Shown: positions 52,353 through 59,998 of the stretch, in pieces
Layout: each line of letters opens with the position of its first letter
How positions within the stretch are numbered: position 1 is the first letter of the stretch
Origin: JBHELT01 sp046262935
GTDB lineage: Bacteria > Actinomycetota > CADDZG01 > JAHWKV01
Direction of reading: 5' to 3'
DNA length: 64,000 nt
Assembly: GCA_046262935.1 (NCBI GenBank)
Contig: JBHELT010000083.1
Coordinates: forward strand, 1 to 64,000
Translations under genes and position numbers: made by a program
Notes under the pieces: model-generated
Databases searched by the model: none
Told to the model about the DNA's origin: nothing
What the model saw: only the letters and a program-made list of their open reading frames with translations

Positions 52353-53468
52353 CTATATACGGCTGGCCTTGTCTTTCGAAGTAGAGATCGACAACCCGAA
52401 GCCAACCATCGCGAGCCCGACCAAGAAGATAGGCACGTCCTCGCCACCTGTTCTTGGCAATGTCGCTGCGGCAACTGTTGTTGGCGCAAGTGGGACCTGT
52501 TTGGTGATCACTACCCCAAGGACCGAGGTGCGCTTGATGGTCGTAAGCGCCGATGCGTCTTTCGGCGAGGTCTGATCGCTATCTGCGACCGCGACGTTAA
52601 GGACCGTAGACCCGGCGTTCGGCGCAACGGTCACTGCGAATGATTCGTCGATAGCCGAACCCGATGCAAGGCTTGGGATGGTCCATGTCAGGGTGTTGCC
52701 GCTCAAGGTGGGGCCGTCTGTGGCCGTGGCGGCGATCAACGTTGTCCCCGCGGGGATCGGATCGGTGATCACTACATGAGTTAGCGTTCCCTCACCCGTG
52801 TTAACAACATGCACTGTGTAGGTCAGTGTGTCGCCTGGCTTAGCGGTTGCAGAGCTAACCGCCTTGGCTATCGTCAAGTCGAACGTCGCCGGAATGGTCG
52901 GTGATGGTGATGGACTCGGCGAAGGTGACGGTGACGGGCTGGGAGATGGTGACGGACTGGGAGATGGGCTGGGAGACGGTGAGGGCCCGGGCGTGACAGC
53001 GAAACTCCAAGTGACGAATCCGCAATCGCCACCCACCTTGTTTTGATCGGTATCTTGGGCGAAGAGCGTCGCGGTGTGAGTCCCGACGGGAAGATTCAAC
53101 GGAAGAACATACGTGATCGTTACTGTGCGGCCACCGGTCGGAGGATTCAAAGTCGGGGTAACTTGAACTGAGTCCAAAGTGAATCGGATCGTGGTTATGT
53201 TTACGTCGGTTTCATCCGAATAAACAGCACCTATCGTTGAGCCTGGAGCAACAGCGGTTCCCACTGAAGGGATGATCCCGCCGATGAAGCTGTTCTCGGA
53301 ACAATTCGTGCCCGTCGTGGTTGGAGAAGGCGAGGCGGACGGGTGATCGGGCGTTTTGGTCGTAGTTCGATGAGGGTCGTGTGCCGAAACGGCACCCCCC
53401 ACGGACATGACCATCATTGCCGAACCAAGAACGATCAGAAGTGCCTTAGATACCAACCTATTTCTCAT
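52353..53468 (-). CDS. LPxTG cell-wall-anchored protein with DUF11 domain
   Basis: 371 residues. Signal peptide 1-29; a folded N-terminal domain (about 55-160); a Ser-Pro repeat stalk (about 162-192); a DUF11 domain (about 195-320, with YTVHVVNTGEGTLTHVVITD); and a C-terminal sorting signal with LPRTG at 337-341, a hydrophobic helix and the charged tail KDKASRI. Sortase should attach it to the cell wall. It sits between the PqqD-M50 protease and the MacB-like exporter genes on one strand. No sortase gene is in the window. Confidence 0.9.
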   Translation of the reverse strand: MRNRLVSKALLIVLGSAMMVMSVGGAVSAHDPHRTTTKTPDHPSASPSPTTTGTNCSENSFIGGIIPSVGTAVAPGSTIGAVYSDETDVNITTIRFTLDSVQVTPTLNPPTGGRTVTITYVLPLNLPVGTHTATLFAQDTDQNKVGGDCGFVTWSFAVTPGPSPSPSPSPSPSPSPSPSPSPSPSPSPSPTIPATFDLTIAKAVSSATAKPGDTLTYTVHVVNTGEGTLTHVVITDPIPAGTTLIAATATDGPTLSGNTLTWTIPSLASGSAIDESFAVTVAPNAGSTVLNVAVADSDQTSPKDASALTTIKRTSVLGVVITKQVPLAPTTVAAATLPRTGGEDVPIFLVGLAMVGFGLSISTSKDKASRI

Positions 53469-53543
53469 TTTTTCCCTCGATTCGTACTACAAGAGTTTGT
53501 TGAGCCGTAACGATAACGCACCTCAGGATGACTCGGCTTCGCA

Positions 53544-55211
53544 TCAGGGGGACGGACTCGGTGAGGTCGCATCGGTCGGCGTTGGGCTTGGCGAGGATTG
53601 AGTCGACGGGGATGGGGGGGGCCCAGCAGCGGAGTCGGTGGCGGCCACAGATGGACTCGGGCTGGATCCGGCCGGAGTTGCCCCACCCTGGCCCGTTAGC
53701 CCGGAAGGGCTTGGTGAGACCGACTGATCCGTGGTGAGCCGAGGCTGGTTGGTGCCGGAAACAGTGTTTCTGCCCAAGATAGCTGGGATGTAGTTGCGCC
53801 CCGTGATGATGGGATCAACGATCCCCTGTTCGATGGTGCCCTTCTCACTGGGCGTTATTGGCTTGTAGTGCTGCGACGGTAACCACGACGCGATCAGTAT
53901 CATTGACATGAAGAGACCGAGCGCGATCGCAACGGCCCGCGCCAACGGTTTGCCTTTCGTCATCGAGATGACTCCCGCTGCTGAACGCTTACCTAAACGC
54001 ACGAACATCAATGACAGACCGGCGAGCGGTATCACGAGTAGCAGAACCTGAATAACGTCGAATGTGCCGGCGAGGAGTCGCCCACTTGCGAACGCGTGGT
54101 TCATATTGGCGATCAATCGCTTGAGAGCATCGAATCCGGTTCCAAAGATGCGAGGAGCGTGCAACAACAGCATCGATAGGTTCATCAGTAGGATCGGAAC
54201 GACCATGAGCACCCACAGTGTGATCACCCATCGGACCCAGGACTTCAGTTCCTTCACCTGCGTGGGCGTTTCTCGCCCAGGTATTGCGCTTTGTAAGATC
54301 GGTTTTATTCGTGAAAACAGGTCTGGGACGCCAGTCAGATCCGCAACCAGGTAGTAGCCATCGAGCCTAAGGAAAGGAAGCATCTGGTGGATGATCTCTA
54401 GTTGCTGAAGCATGATCAACAAGATCAACCACTCTGCACGTGTATACAGGAACAGGCCGCCCGCGATCAAAGAGAAGATGGCATTGAAGTAAACGCCGCC
54501 GAGATCGGTTCGCACCCTGCCCGCCTTGCCAAGTCGATACGCGTCCGTTACGTCCGTATAGAAGGCCGGCCAAGCCAGGTAGAGACCGAATCCGATCCGG
54601 CCGGGTCGCGCGCCGCCGTAACGGCATGCGGTAGCGTGGCCGACTTCATGGAACATCGTCGACACCAAGATCAGGCCAAACACCGCTAGGAATAGAGCCG
54701 GTGAATAGATGACCTGTCGAACCGCTTGAGCTACCCCGTGGACCCCGAACACCCACGCATCCAGCGCGATAGCACCTATAACAACCAGGACAGTCAGGGG
54801 CGGAAAAAACAGCGGCTTGAAGAGTGCGGCAGCCATGTTCACTGCCTTTGGAGGCAGGAGCGTTCCCCTGAACTTCAGGGCCAATAAAGGATCGACTTTG
54901 GGTGCTGGCTCCCCGTGCCCATCCCCATCGACAAGCCCCAAGCTCGTCAGTTTGCCCTCGATGAGGTACGCAACGTCCTGTTCGTCGATGACTTTGCCTG
55001 TACGTTGTTTCACTTCCGACGCGATATCGACCAATGAGAGCCCATTCGCCACTCCTTCTGCAACGAAGAAGAGCAGGGGGGCCAATTGGATGATCTGACC
55101 ATCCTCTCGTCTGGCGAGATACGGGTCTTGCTTGAACCCAGAACCTTCGTAGCGCCCCACCAATTCGATGCCCGTCGAAAGTCTCGGCTGAGCTAGGGTC
55201 TCGTTGTTCAC
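53544..55211 (-). CDS. PqqD-like/M50 fusion peptide metalloprotease
   Basis: 555 residues from a GTG behind TAGGAGA. Residues ~25-95 resemble the PqqD/RRE winged-helix that grips leader peptides (IIQLAPLLFFVAEGVANGLSL; VIDEQDVAYLIEGKL). Residues ~125-450 are a polytopic M50 site-2-type protease: HEVGH at 188-192 in a membrane helix and the second metal motif LRLDGYY at 281-287 (Asp284). The last ~65 residues are a Ser/Pro-rich tail like the stalk of the next protein. In RiPP systems such RRE-protease fusions recognise and cut precursor peptides; the neighbouring twin peptides are obvious candidates. Confidence 0.85.
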   Translation of the reverse strand: MNNETLAQPRLSTGIELVGRYEGSGFKQDPYLARREDGQIIQLAPLLFFVAEGVANGLSLVDIASEVKQRTGKVIDEQDVAYLIEGKLTSLGLVDGDGHGEPAPKVDPLLALKFRGTLLPPKAVNMAAALFKPLFFPPLTVLVVIGAIALDAWVFGVHGVAQAVRQVIYSPALFLAVFGLILVSTMFHEVGHATACRYGGARPGRIGFGLYLAWPAFYTDVTDAYRLGKAGRVRTDLGGVYFNAIFSLIAGGLFLYTRAEWLILLIMLQQLEIIHQMLPFLRLDGYYLVADLTGVPDLFSRIKPILQSAIPGRETPTQVKELKSWVRWVITLWVLMVVPILLMNLSMLLLHAPRIFGTGFDALKRLIANMNHAFASGRLLAGTFDVIQVLLLVIPLAGLSLMFVRLGKRSAAGVISMTKGKPLARAVAIALGLFMSMILIASWLPSQHYKPITPSEKGTIEQGIVDPIITGRNYIPAILGRNTVSGTNQPRLTTDQSVSPSPSGLTGQGGATPAGSSPSPSVAATDSAAGPPPSPSTQSSPSPTPTDATSPSPSP

Positions 55212-55278
55212 GTTCCAGATCTCCTACGGCCTAGTGTCGAAGTGTCGATGGTCTGGTCTTCGTCCGAAAGGGGGCCAT

Positions 55279-55313
55279 CAAAAAGAAGGACGGCCCAACG
55301 AGCCGCCCTTCTT
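55279..55313 (-). terminator. Intrinsic terminator between the twin peptides and the protease
   Basis: aagaagg (55283-55289) and ccttctt (55307-55313) flank a second 4-bp cggc/gccg stem and a 7-base loop. On the minus strand the hairpin is followed by a run of T. It lies 22 bases after peptide B and 68 bases before the protease, so most transcripts would stop after the peptide genes, leaving protease and exporter at a lower level. Confidence 0.8.
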
Positions 55314-55334
55314 AGCGCTGCCTCTAGGCAGTCC

Positions 55335-55541
55335 TTACGTTGACTGCGTTATGTCGCCCTGTTGGATCGCGTTCGCGTAAGCGGTCGATCCATCAGACAG
55401 TACGTTCGCAGCAACCGCTGCATTCACGGGGATGGCGATGTTCGCGTTTATCAGACTCAATGCTGCTCGTTCTGGAAGGGGTTCTCCAGCAAGTTGATCT
55501 AACTCGTCTCGGCTTACCTTGCGAAATTCGTTGTCACTCAT
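55335..55541 (-). CDS. Putative precursor peptide B (twin of peptide A)
   Basis: 68 residues with a strong AGGAGG ribosome binding site and no signal peptide. From its Lys8 to the end it is identical to peptide A at 46 of 61 positions. The N-terminal half is charged and helical (RDELDQLAGEPLPERAA), leader-like; the C-terminal half is small, Asn/Ala/Ser/Thr-rich and Cys-free, ending ITQST. Residues 40-60 fit the same 21-residue spacing pattern as the CxxC repeats of the divergent secreted protein (N1, A3, A5, N7, S10, S13, A17, A19, Q21). I do not recognise a known family. Confidence 0.75.
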   Translation of the reverse strand: MSDNEFRKVSRDELDQLAGEPLPERAALSLINANIAIPVNAAVAANVLSDGSTAYANAIQQGDITQST

Positions 55542-55584
55542 CTCAATTACCTCCTACGTCAAAGCCATCAGAACCTTCACGGGA

Positions 55585-55794
55585 TCAGGTGCTCTGGGTG
55601 ATGTTGCCAGTCTGTTCGGCGTTGGCATACGCCACAGAGTTGTCCGACAACACGTTGAGCGCTGCGGCCAAGTTCACTGGTGCGGCGACGTTAGCATTGA
55701 TAAGAGACATCGCAGCCCTCTCTGGTAGCGGTTCTCCCGCCAAACGATCGAGTTCTTCACGCGTCAACTTTTGGTAGCCCTGTTCTTCTTCCAT
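55585..55794 (-). CDS. Putative precursor peptide A (twin of peptide B)
   Basis: 69 residues starting at the ATG 8 bases after AAGGAG; an in-frame GTG three codons earlier sits too close to that site. It has the same plan as peptide B: acidic N-terminus, helical leader-like REELDRLAGEPLPERAA, conserved SLINANV, then the pattern segment at 41-61 with Ser50 and Ser53, and C-terminal ITQST. No Cys, no signal peptide, no membrane helix, so export would need a dedicated transporter. Likely an abundant product given the strong ribosome binding site and the terminator downstream of the pair. Confidence 0.75.
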   Translation of the reverse strand: MEEEQGYQKLTREELDRLAGEPLPERAAMSLINANVAAPVNLAAALNVLSDNSVAYANAEQTGNITQST

Positions 55795-55898
55795 GCTTTC
55801 CACCTCCTTGGTGATTGAGTTCCTTTGGTCGCTGATATCAACAACATCGATTCCCAGAACGACCCTGCACTAAACATCGCAAACTCACTGGATCCGGC

Positions 55899-55932
55899 CA
55901 CCCGTGTCGCGCTGGATTAGGGCGCACGGGTG
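55899..55932. promoter_or_regulatory. Inverted repeat between divergent peptide and secreted-protein promoters
   Basis: cacccgt (55899-55905) and acgggtg (55926-55932) enclose inner gcgc copies (55909-55912 and 55922-55925) with a 3-base bulge. It lies in the 177-base divergent intergenic region and could be a shared operator for the peptide operon and the CxxC-repeat gene. Confidence 0.35.
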
Positions 55933-55971
55933 TGGGTATGCATCTGTGATTCAACGATCGCGGAGGTTGTG

Positions 55972-56571
55972 ATGCGAAACAAAAGATGGCTTTCATCGGT
56001 GGTCCTCGTAGTTCCTTTCCTCTTCACAAGCATGCCTATTGCACATGCAGAAACCGCAGCTTCCGTTCACAACATAGTGACGGTGATCAACCAAGGCCAA
56101 GACGGACAGTTGAGAGGTAGAAGCGCAACATCTATCGCGACGACATCGGGAACAACCTCCTCCCCCGCGAACCTGGCTAGAGCGACGGGTGCCGACTGCA
56201 CGGGCTGTTGGACCACAGCAGTTGCTATACAGGCCATATACATCGTCGGCGATCCATCGGTTGTGGCACCCAACAATGCTGCTGTCGCGATCAATTCCAA
56301 TTGCACGTCTTGTATGACGGCGGCCTTCGCGTATCAACATTACGTAGCTTCATCTGGACGCATCGAGTTCACCGGCGAAGAGAAGGGGCAGATCGATGAG
56401 ATCGCCCGTGGTGCCCAGGCTCTTGCAACCTCCGGTTCGAGTCCCTTCGATATCGCTTCGCAACTCGACCCCATGGTTCAGCGGTTGTGGTCGATCATCG
56501 ACGGCGCAGCCTCGCGATCGGGTCCTGGCAACCACTGGTCCTTCGCAGACAAGGATGAACGCAGCAGCTAG
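55972..56571 (+). CDS. Secreted protein with two CxxC repeats
   Basis: 199 residues from an ATG behind GGAGG; signal peptide 1-26 (ends AHA). Two 21-residue repeats at 67-87 and 102-122 carry Cys76/Cys79 and Cys111/Cys114 with Asn at position 1, Ala at 3, 5, 17 and 19, and Gln at 21. The C-terminal 70 residues are a helical, acidic domain (TGEEKGQIDEIARGAQAL). It diverges from the twin-peptide operon across 177 bases and is followed on the same strand by an LVIVD protein. The pattern matches the twin peptides, with Cys replaced there by Ser. Function unknown; a redox, metal or cross-linking site is possible. Confidence 0.8.
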   Translation: MRNKRWLSSVVLVVPFLFTSMPIAHAETAASVHNIVTVINQGQDGQLRGRSATSIATTSGTTSSPANLARATGADCTGCWTTAVAIQAIYIVGDPSVVAPNNAAVAINSNCTSCMTAAFAYQHYVASSGRIEFTGEEKGQIDEIARGAQALATSGSSPFDIASQLDPMVQRLWSIIDGAASRSGPGNHWSFADKDERSS

Positions 56572-56582
56572 CCAGATCTGGC
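56571..56582. other. 12-bp perfect palindrome after the CxxC-repeat gene
   Basis: gccagatctggc directly follows the stop codon region. No T-run follows, so it is only a weak candidate terminator or site. The rest of the 159-base gap to the next gene shows nothing I can identify beyond the GGGAG ribosome binding site. Confidence 0.3.
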
Positions 56583-56730
56583 CCTCTACACGAGAACTTC
56601 AAAGACGGGGGCACCTTTTCGGCGGTCTTAGCAGGAATCAGGGCCATCGAGGTCGAATAGGTATGAGCGGCTTGTCCTGGTGGCAAGTTCACGCTTACCG
56701 TGCCGAAGTACCTATCGATGGGAGAGTCAC

Positions 56731-58236
56731 ATGAAAAATTGGTCGCGACGATTGGCTGGGATATTTGGGTCGATCACGATACTTGCCTCTTTAGGAAGCA
56801 CGATGGGGGCCCACGCTAGTCACAGCTATCCCACTGCCCTCGATTTCACACCAACCCCCGGAATCGCATGCTCACCGGACGACAAGCCCGAGGCCACGCA
56901 AGGTCGCGTCCCTTATTCTGACTTTCAACCTCGAACCGACGGCACGATGCGCGCCTCTGAGGGCTACACGTGCAACACGACCAAGGTCGGTCAGCTCGGC
57001 TCGCAGGACGGTGGAACGGGTTCAAGTGGGGGCTTCCGCGTATTCCGCTATGTCGATGGCGCTCACCATGTTTGTGCTTTCTTTGACACGACCTTGTTGT
57101 TCCCGGCCAACGTTTATGCGGCGGCGAGCCAAGGTTCCCCGACCGGGGTTTGGGTTCTCGACATGAGCCATCCAGAGAACCCGGTCCACACCGACAGTCT
57201 CATCACACCCGCGATGCTTTCGCCGCATGAGTCGCTCAGTCTCAACCAAGAGCGTGGCCTATTGGGCGCCGTGTTCGCAAACCCGGCTTTTTACCATGGC
57301 CAGTTCGATCTCTACGACGTCTCGCAGGATTGCCTGCACCCAACCCTCAGGTCGTCTCTTCCTATGGGCGTTCTTGGGCACGAGGGATCGTTCGCGCCCG
57401 ATGGCAACACCTATTACGCTAGCTCCCTTTACGGTCACACGCTGACCGCCATCGACACCACAGATCCTTCCATCACCAAGATCGTGTGGGAGTCCGCCAG
57501 TTGGAACGTACATGGCATGAACCTGAGCGACGATGGCAACACGCTTTACTTTGCAGATGTAGCGCGTAACCACCTAGATGGGCTCGAGGCTGCCGGCAGT
57601 GCTGATAAGGGCCTAACCATCCTCGACGTGCACGAGGTGCAGAACCGCGTATTGAACCCGACAGTCACCGTCATCAAGCACATCACTTGGCCGCACGTGG
57701 GGACCCCACAAACCGCGCTCCCGATCGTGCGTGTCGGCAAGAATTATCTTGTCGAGATCGATGAGTTTCGCAGCGGCGGCAACGTAGGGGCGGGCCGCAT
57801 CATCGACATCGATGATCCGACCGATCCCCAGGTCGTTTCGAACTTGAGACTCGCGGTCAACAACCTTGCTAACCAGCAAACGACCGACCAAGGGAAAGAT
57901 CCCAACGCCAATAACTCCTTAGCCGGGTACACGGGTCATTACTGTGCCGTGCCGCAGAAGCTCGAGCCCAAGATCGTTGCCTGCTCGTTCATCCTGTCGG
58001 GCCTTCGCGTGTTCGATATCAGTGACCTGACTCACCCCAAGGAGATCGCTTACTTCAACATGCCAGCAACGGTGGACAAGCCTGCAGCGAATAACCCGCC
58101 ATACGGCAAGCAGGGTTCATACGCTATGTCGCAGCCCGCCTTCGACGTCGCAGCCCGCCAGATCTGGTATTCCGACGGAAACAGCGGCTTCTATGCGGTT
58201 CACATCAAAGATGGAGTTGGCCCGGCAACCTGGTAG
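56731..58236 (+). CDS. Secreted LVIVD-repeat beta-propeller protein
   Basis: 501 residues, signal peptide 1-29 (ends HAS). The body is a set of LVIVD-type propeller blades, for example VWVLDMSHPENPVHTDSLI, FDLYDVSQDCLHPTLRS, IIDIDDPTDPQVVSNLRL and LRVFDISDLTHPKEIAYF, with conserved His residues (LGHEGSFAPDG, NVHGMNLSDDG) that could bind metal. It resembles selenium-binding-protein-like and choice-of-anchor propellers but has no clear catalytic motif. The ATG follows GGGAGAG. It is co-directional with the CxxC-repeat gene and may be part of the same surface system. Confidence 0.85.
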   Translation: MKNWSRRLAGIFGSITILASLGSTMGAHASHSYPTALDFTPTPGIACSPDDKPEATQGRVPYSDFQPRTDGTMRASEGYTCNTTKVGQLGSQDGGTGSSGGFRVFRYVDGAHHVCAFFDTTLLFPANVYAAASQGSPTGVWVLDMSHPENPVHTDSLITPAMLSPHESLSLNQERGLLGAVFANPAFYHGQFDLYDVSQDCLHPTLRSSLPMGVLGHEGSFAPDGNTYYASSLYGHTLTAIDTTDPSITKIVWESASWNVHGMNLSDDGNTLYFADVARNHLDGLEAAGSADKGLTILDVHEVQNRVLNPTVTVIKHITWPHVGTPQTALPIVRVGKNYLVEIDEFRSGGNVGAGRIIDIDDPTDPQVVSNLRLAVNNLANQQTTDQGKDPNANNSLAGYTGHYCAVPQKLEPKIVACSFILSGLRVFDISDLTHPKEIAYFNMPATVDKPAANNPPYGKQGSYAMSQPAFDVAARQIWYSDGNSGFYAVHIKDGVGPATW

Positions 58237-58237
58237 G

Positions 58238-58759
58238 TCAACCGATCTTGAGCGCTTCCTGCATCTGCTCTATGTGGCTTTCGAGGTGAGAACAAAGCGG
58301 GATACGAACCAAGTCTTCGCCAGTCATCTGGATGCCAACGTAGTCGAACGTTGCCCTTAATTCGAGATAGTCGACCTTCTCGATGAAAGCGATGGTGCGC
58401 TCGATGTTAGTTCGAAATTGGTCAACCAGGTCGTCGATAGGCTGGTTGACCGCCTGACTCGAAGCAGCGTCGCGCATCTGCAACATCGACAGGATGTCGC
58501 CGGGTTCCTGCTTGGTCGCGATCTGATGTATCAGCCATCCGAAGTACTGAGACGATGTGACCATGTGGGCCAGCGTTTCAGACGCGCTCCATGAGTCATC
58601 GGTCGGGGAAGGTCGTTCCTGTATCCGTTTGGCTATGGCGACGGTTTCCTCTACCACTTTGCTCAATCGCTCGATCAATAGCGATCGTTCATGCTCGAAG
58701 TAATCCGTTACGAAGGCCGCTATATCTGACTTCGTGAACGCTGGACTCTCTTGCAACAT
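58238..58759 (-). CDS. DinB-like four-helix protein
   Basis: 173 residues of the DinB/DUF664 superfamily. SWSASETLAHMVTSSQYFGW and the C-terminal CSHLESHIEQM give the usual three-His metal-site positions. Members include bacillithiol or mycothiol transferases and stress proteins; the substrate is unknown. ATG with GGAAGAAG upstream. Its stop lies one base from that of the convergent propeller gene. Confidence 0.8.
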   Translation of the reverse strand: MLQESPAFTKSDIAAFVTDYFEHERSLLIERLSKVVEETVAIAKRIQERPSPTDDSWSASETLAHMVTSSQYFGWLIHQIATKQEPGDILSMLQMRDAASSQAVNQPIDDLVDQFRTNIERTIAFIEKVDYLELRATFDYVGIQMTGEDLVRIPLCSHLESHIEQMQEALKIG

Positions 58760-58846
58760 GTCTTCTTCCTTTCTCCGCGATCATTTCCCTTGCGCTGGAT
58801 GCCAATGCCTTTCACGGTCGGCTCGATGGAGTTGGCGGTTCAGACA

Positions 58847-59932
58847 TCAGTCCCCCATCGACAAGACGTACCCGATCGACGGATCAGCTTCTCCGGCCAG
58901 CTGCTGCAACCACGCTTGCTCGATCGCCTGTGGGCCGCGGTATGAGACGATCTTCATCCAGCCATCCAGATTCTCGCTGAAGATCTTCCATGCTTCAGCG
59001 AGTCTTGCGACATAACCGTCCACGCCCCAATCGTCGGTGCGCTTAGCCAGCCATGTGGGAGCGAAGAAGAACTCCGCCTGGCTGGACATCTTGGCCTTGT
59101 CGCGACTCTCATCCCAATGGGTATCTCCGAGAGCCATCGAGTAAACGAGGGTCTTTCCGAGACGATCGGCCAATCCATCGCGAACCGCGGTGTTGCCTGC
59201 GACATCAACGTACGCGATCGATCGCGTAGTTGGCACTGCATCGAGTGCGTCGTAAGTGAACACTCGGTCGTAACAGCCGAGTCGCTTCGTGAAGGTTTCG
59301 TTGCGCCTGGAAGTCAGACCCCAGACTTCCAGCCCATCGACGCGGCTTAGCAAAGAGGCCATCCCGTACGCAGTCTTGCTTGACGCGCTGGAAAGCAAGA
59401 CGGCTTTGGCGCCCTTGAAGCCGCCGTCTTCTAGGAAATCGAACGCGAGGAATGACGTGATGAAAAGTGGCCTCAAGATCAACTGCTCATCCTCGTGACC
59501 TCGGTCGTAAACAGGGTCTCGCTCTGTTGCGAAATATTGGTTATAAGCACGAGGTAGTTGACTGCGGTGGGGAGCCTCATCGCGAAGGCCGATCGAGTTG
59601 GCTTTCGCGTCAACAACCAATCGGGTCGATATCGGGAAGAACCCGTAGTACCTCTCGCCAACTTTGACTTCATGGTTCGCGGAGGCGGCAACGACGCCGA
59701 AGCCCCACACGGGGTTGCGGCCCCACCCTTGTTCTTGCGTGGGGAAGTATCCCCAGTAGCCGATCGCGTCGCCGTAAACGGCATAGGTCACGTTGTTGGC
59801 CGTGAGACCGAACTTCTCTAAACGCAAGCAGACCTGCCCCTGCGTTAGTTCGCGCTCCGACTCATCGTCGTCGATGAACTTACAGACGTGGAGATCGTCG
59901 CGTCTTACAACGAAGTGTTGACCATTAGACAT
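58847..59932 (-). CDS. DUF2855 family protein
   Basis: 361 residues, ATG preceded by AAGGAG. The whole sequence matches DUF2855: N-terminal ELTQGQVCLRLEKFGLTANN, the region YWGYFPTQEQGWGRNPVWGFG, and a later Rossmann-like part (AVLLSSASSKTAYGMASLL, then VDVAGN). The fold looks like a medium-chain dehydrogenase/reductase without structural zinc, but no substrate is known. Its gene precedes ogt by 66 bases on the same strand in the opposite order of transcription (downstream of alkA-ogt). Confidence 0.85.
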   Translation of the reverse strand: MSNGQHFVVRRDDLHVCKFIDDDESERELTQGQVCLRLEKFGLTANNVTYAVYGDAIGYWGYFPTQEQGWGRNPVWGFGVVAASANHEVKVGERYYGFFPISTRLVVDAKANSIGLRDEAPHRSQLPRAYNQYFATERDPVYDRGHEDEQLILRPLFITSFLAFDFLEDGGFKGAKAVLLSSASSKTAYGMASLLSRVDGLEVWGLTSRRNETFTKRLGCYDRVFTYDALDAVPTTRSIAYVDVAGNTAVRDGLADRLGKTLVYSMALGDTHWDESRDKAKMSSQAEFFFAPTWLAKRTDDWGVDGYVARLAEAWKIFSENLDGWMKIVSYRGPQAIEQAWLQQLAGEADPSIGYVLSMGD

Positions 59933-59998
59933 CTTCGACTCCTTCTTCGGGCGGGACTGCGGACACAAGAGCCGCCCTCAAGCGACACGGAACGAAGT

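Noticed and set aside
52900..52990. Short tandem repeat resembling a microsatellite or CRISPR-like array
   Set aside because: It encodes the Ser-Pro stalk of the LPxTG protein, with a 6-base period and no spacers.
49680..55803. Classification as a daptide, lanthipeptide or sactipeptide cluster
   Set aside because: No aminotransferase, LanB/LanM, radical SAM or YcaO gene is present, the peptides have no Cys, and the C-termini do not look like daptide cores.
56572..56730. Possible riboswitch ahead of the LVIVD gene
   Set aside because: No consensus core of c-di-GMP, TPP, SAM, cobalamin or ydaO classes could be found by eye.
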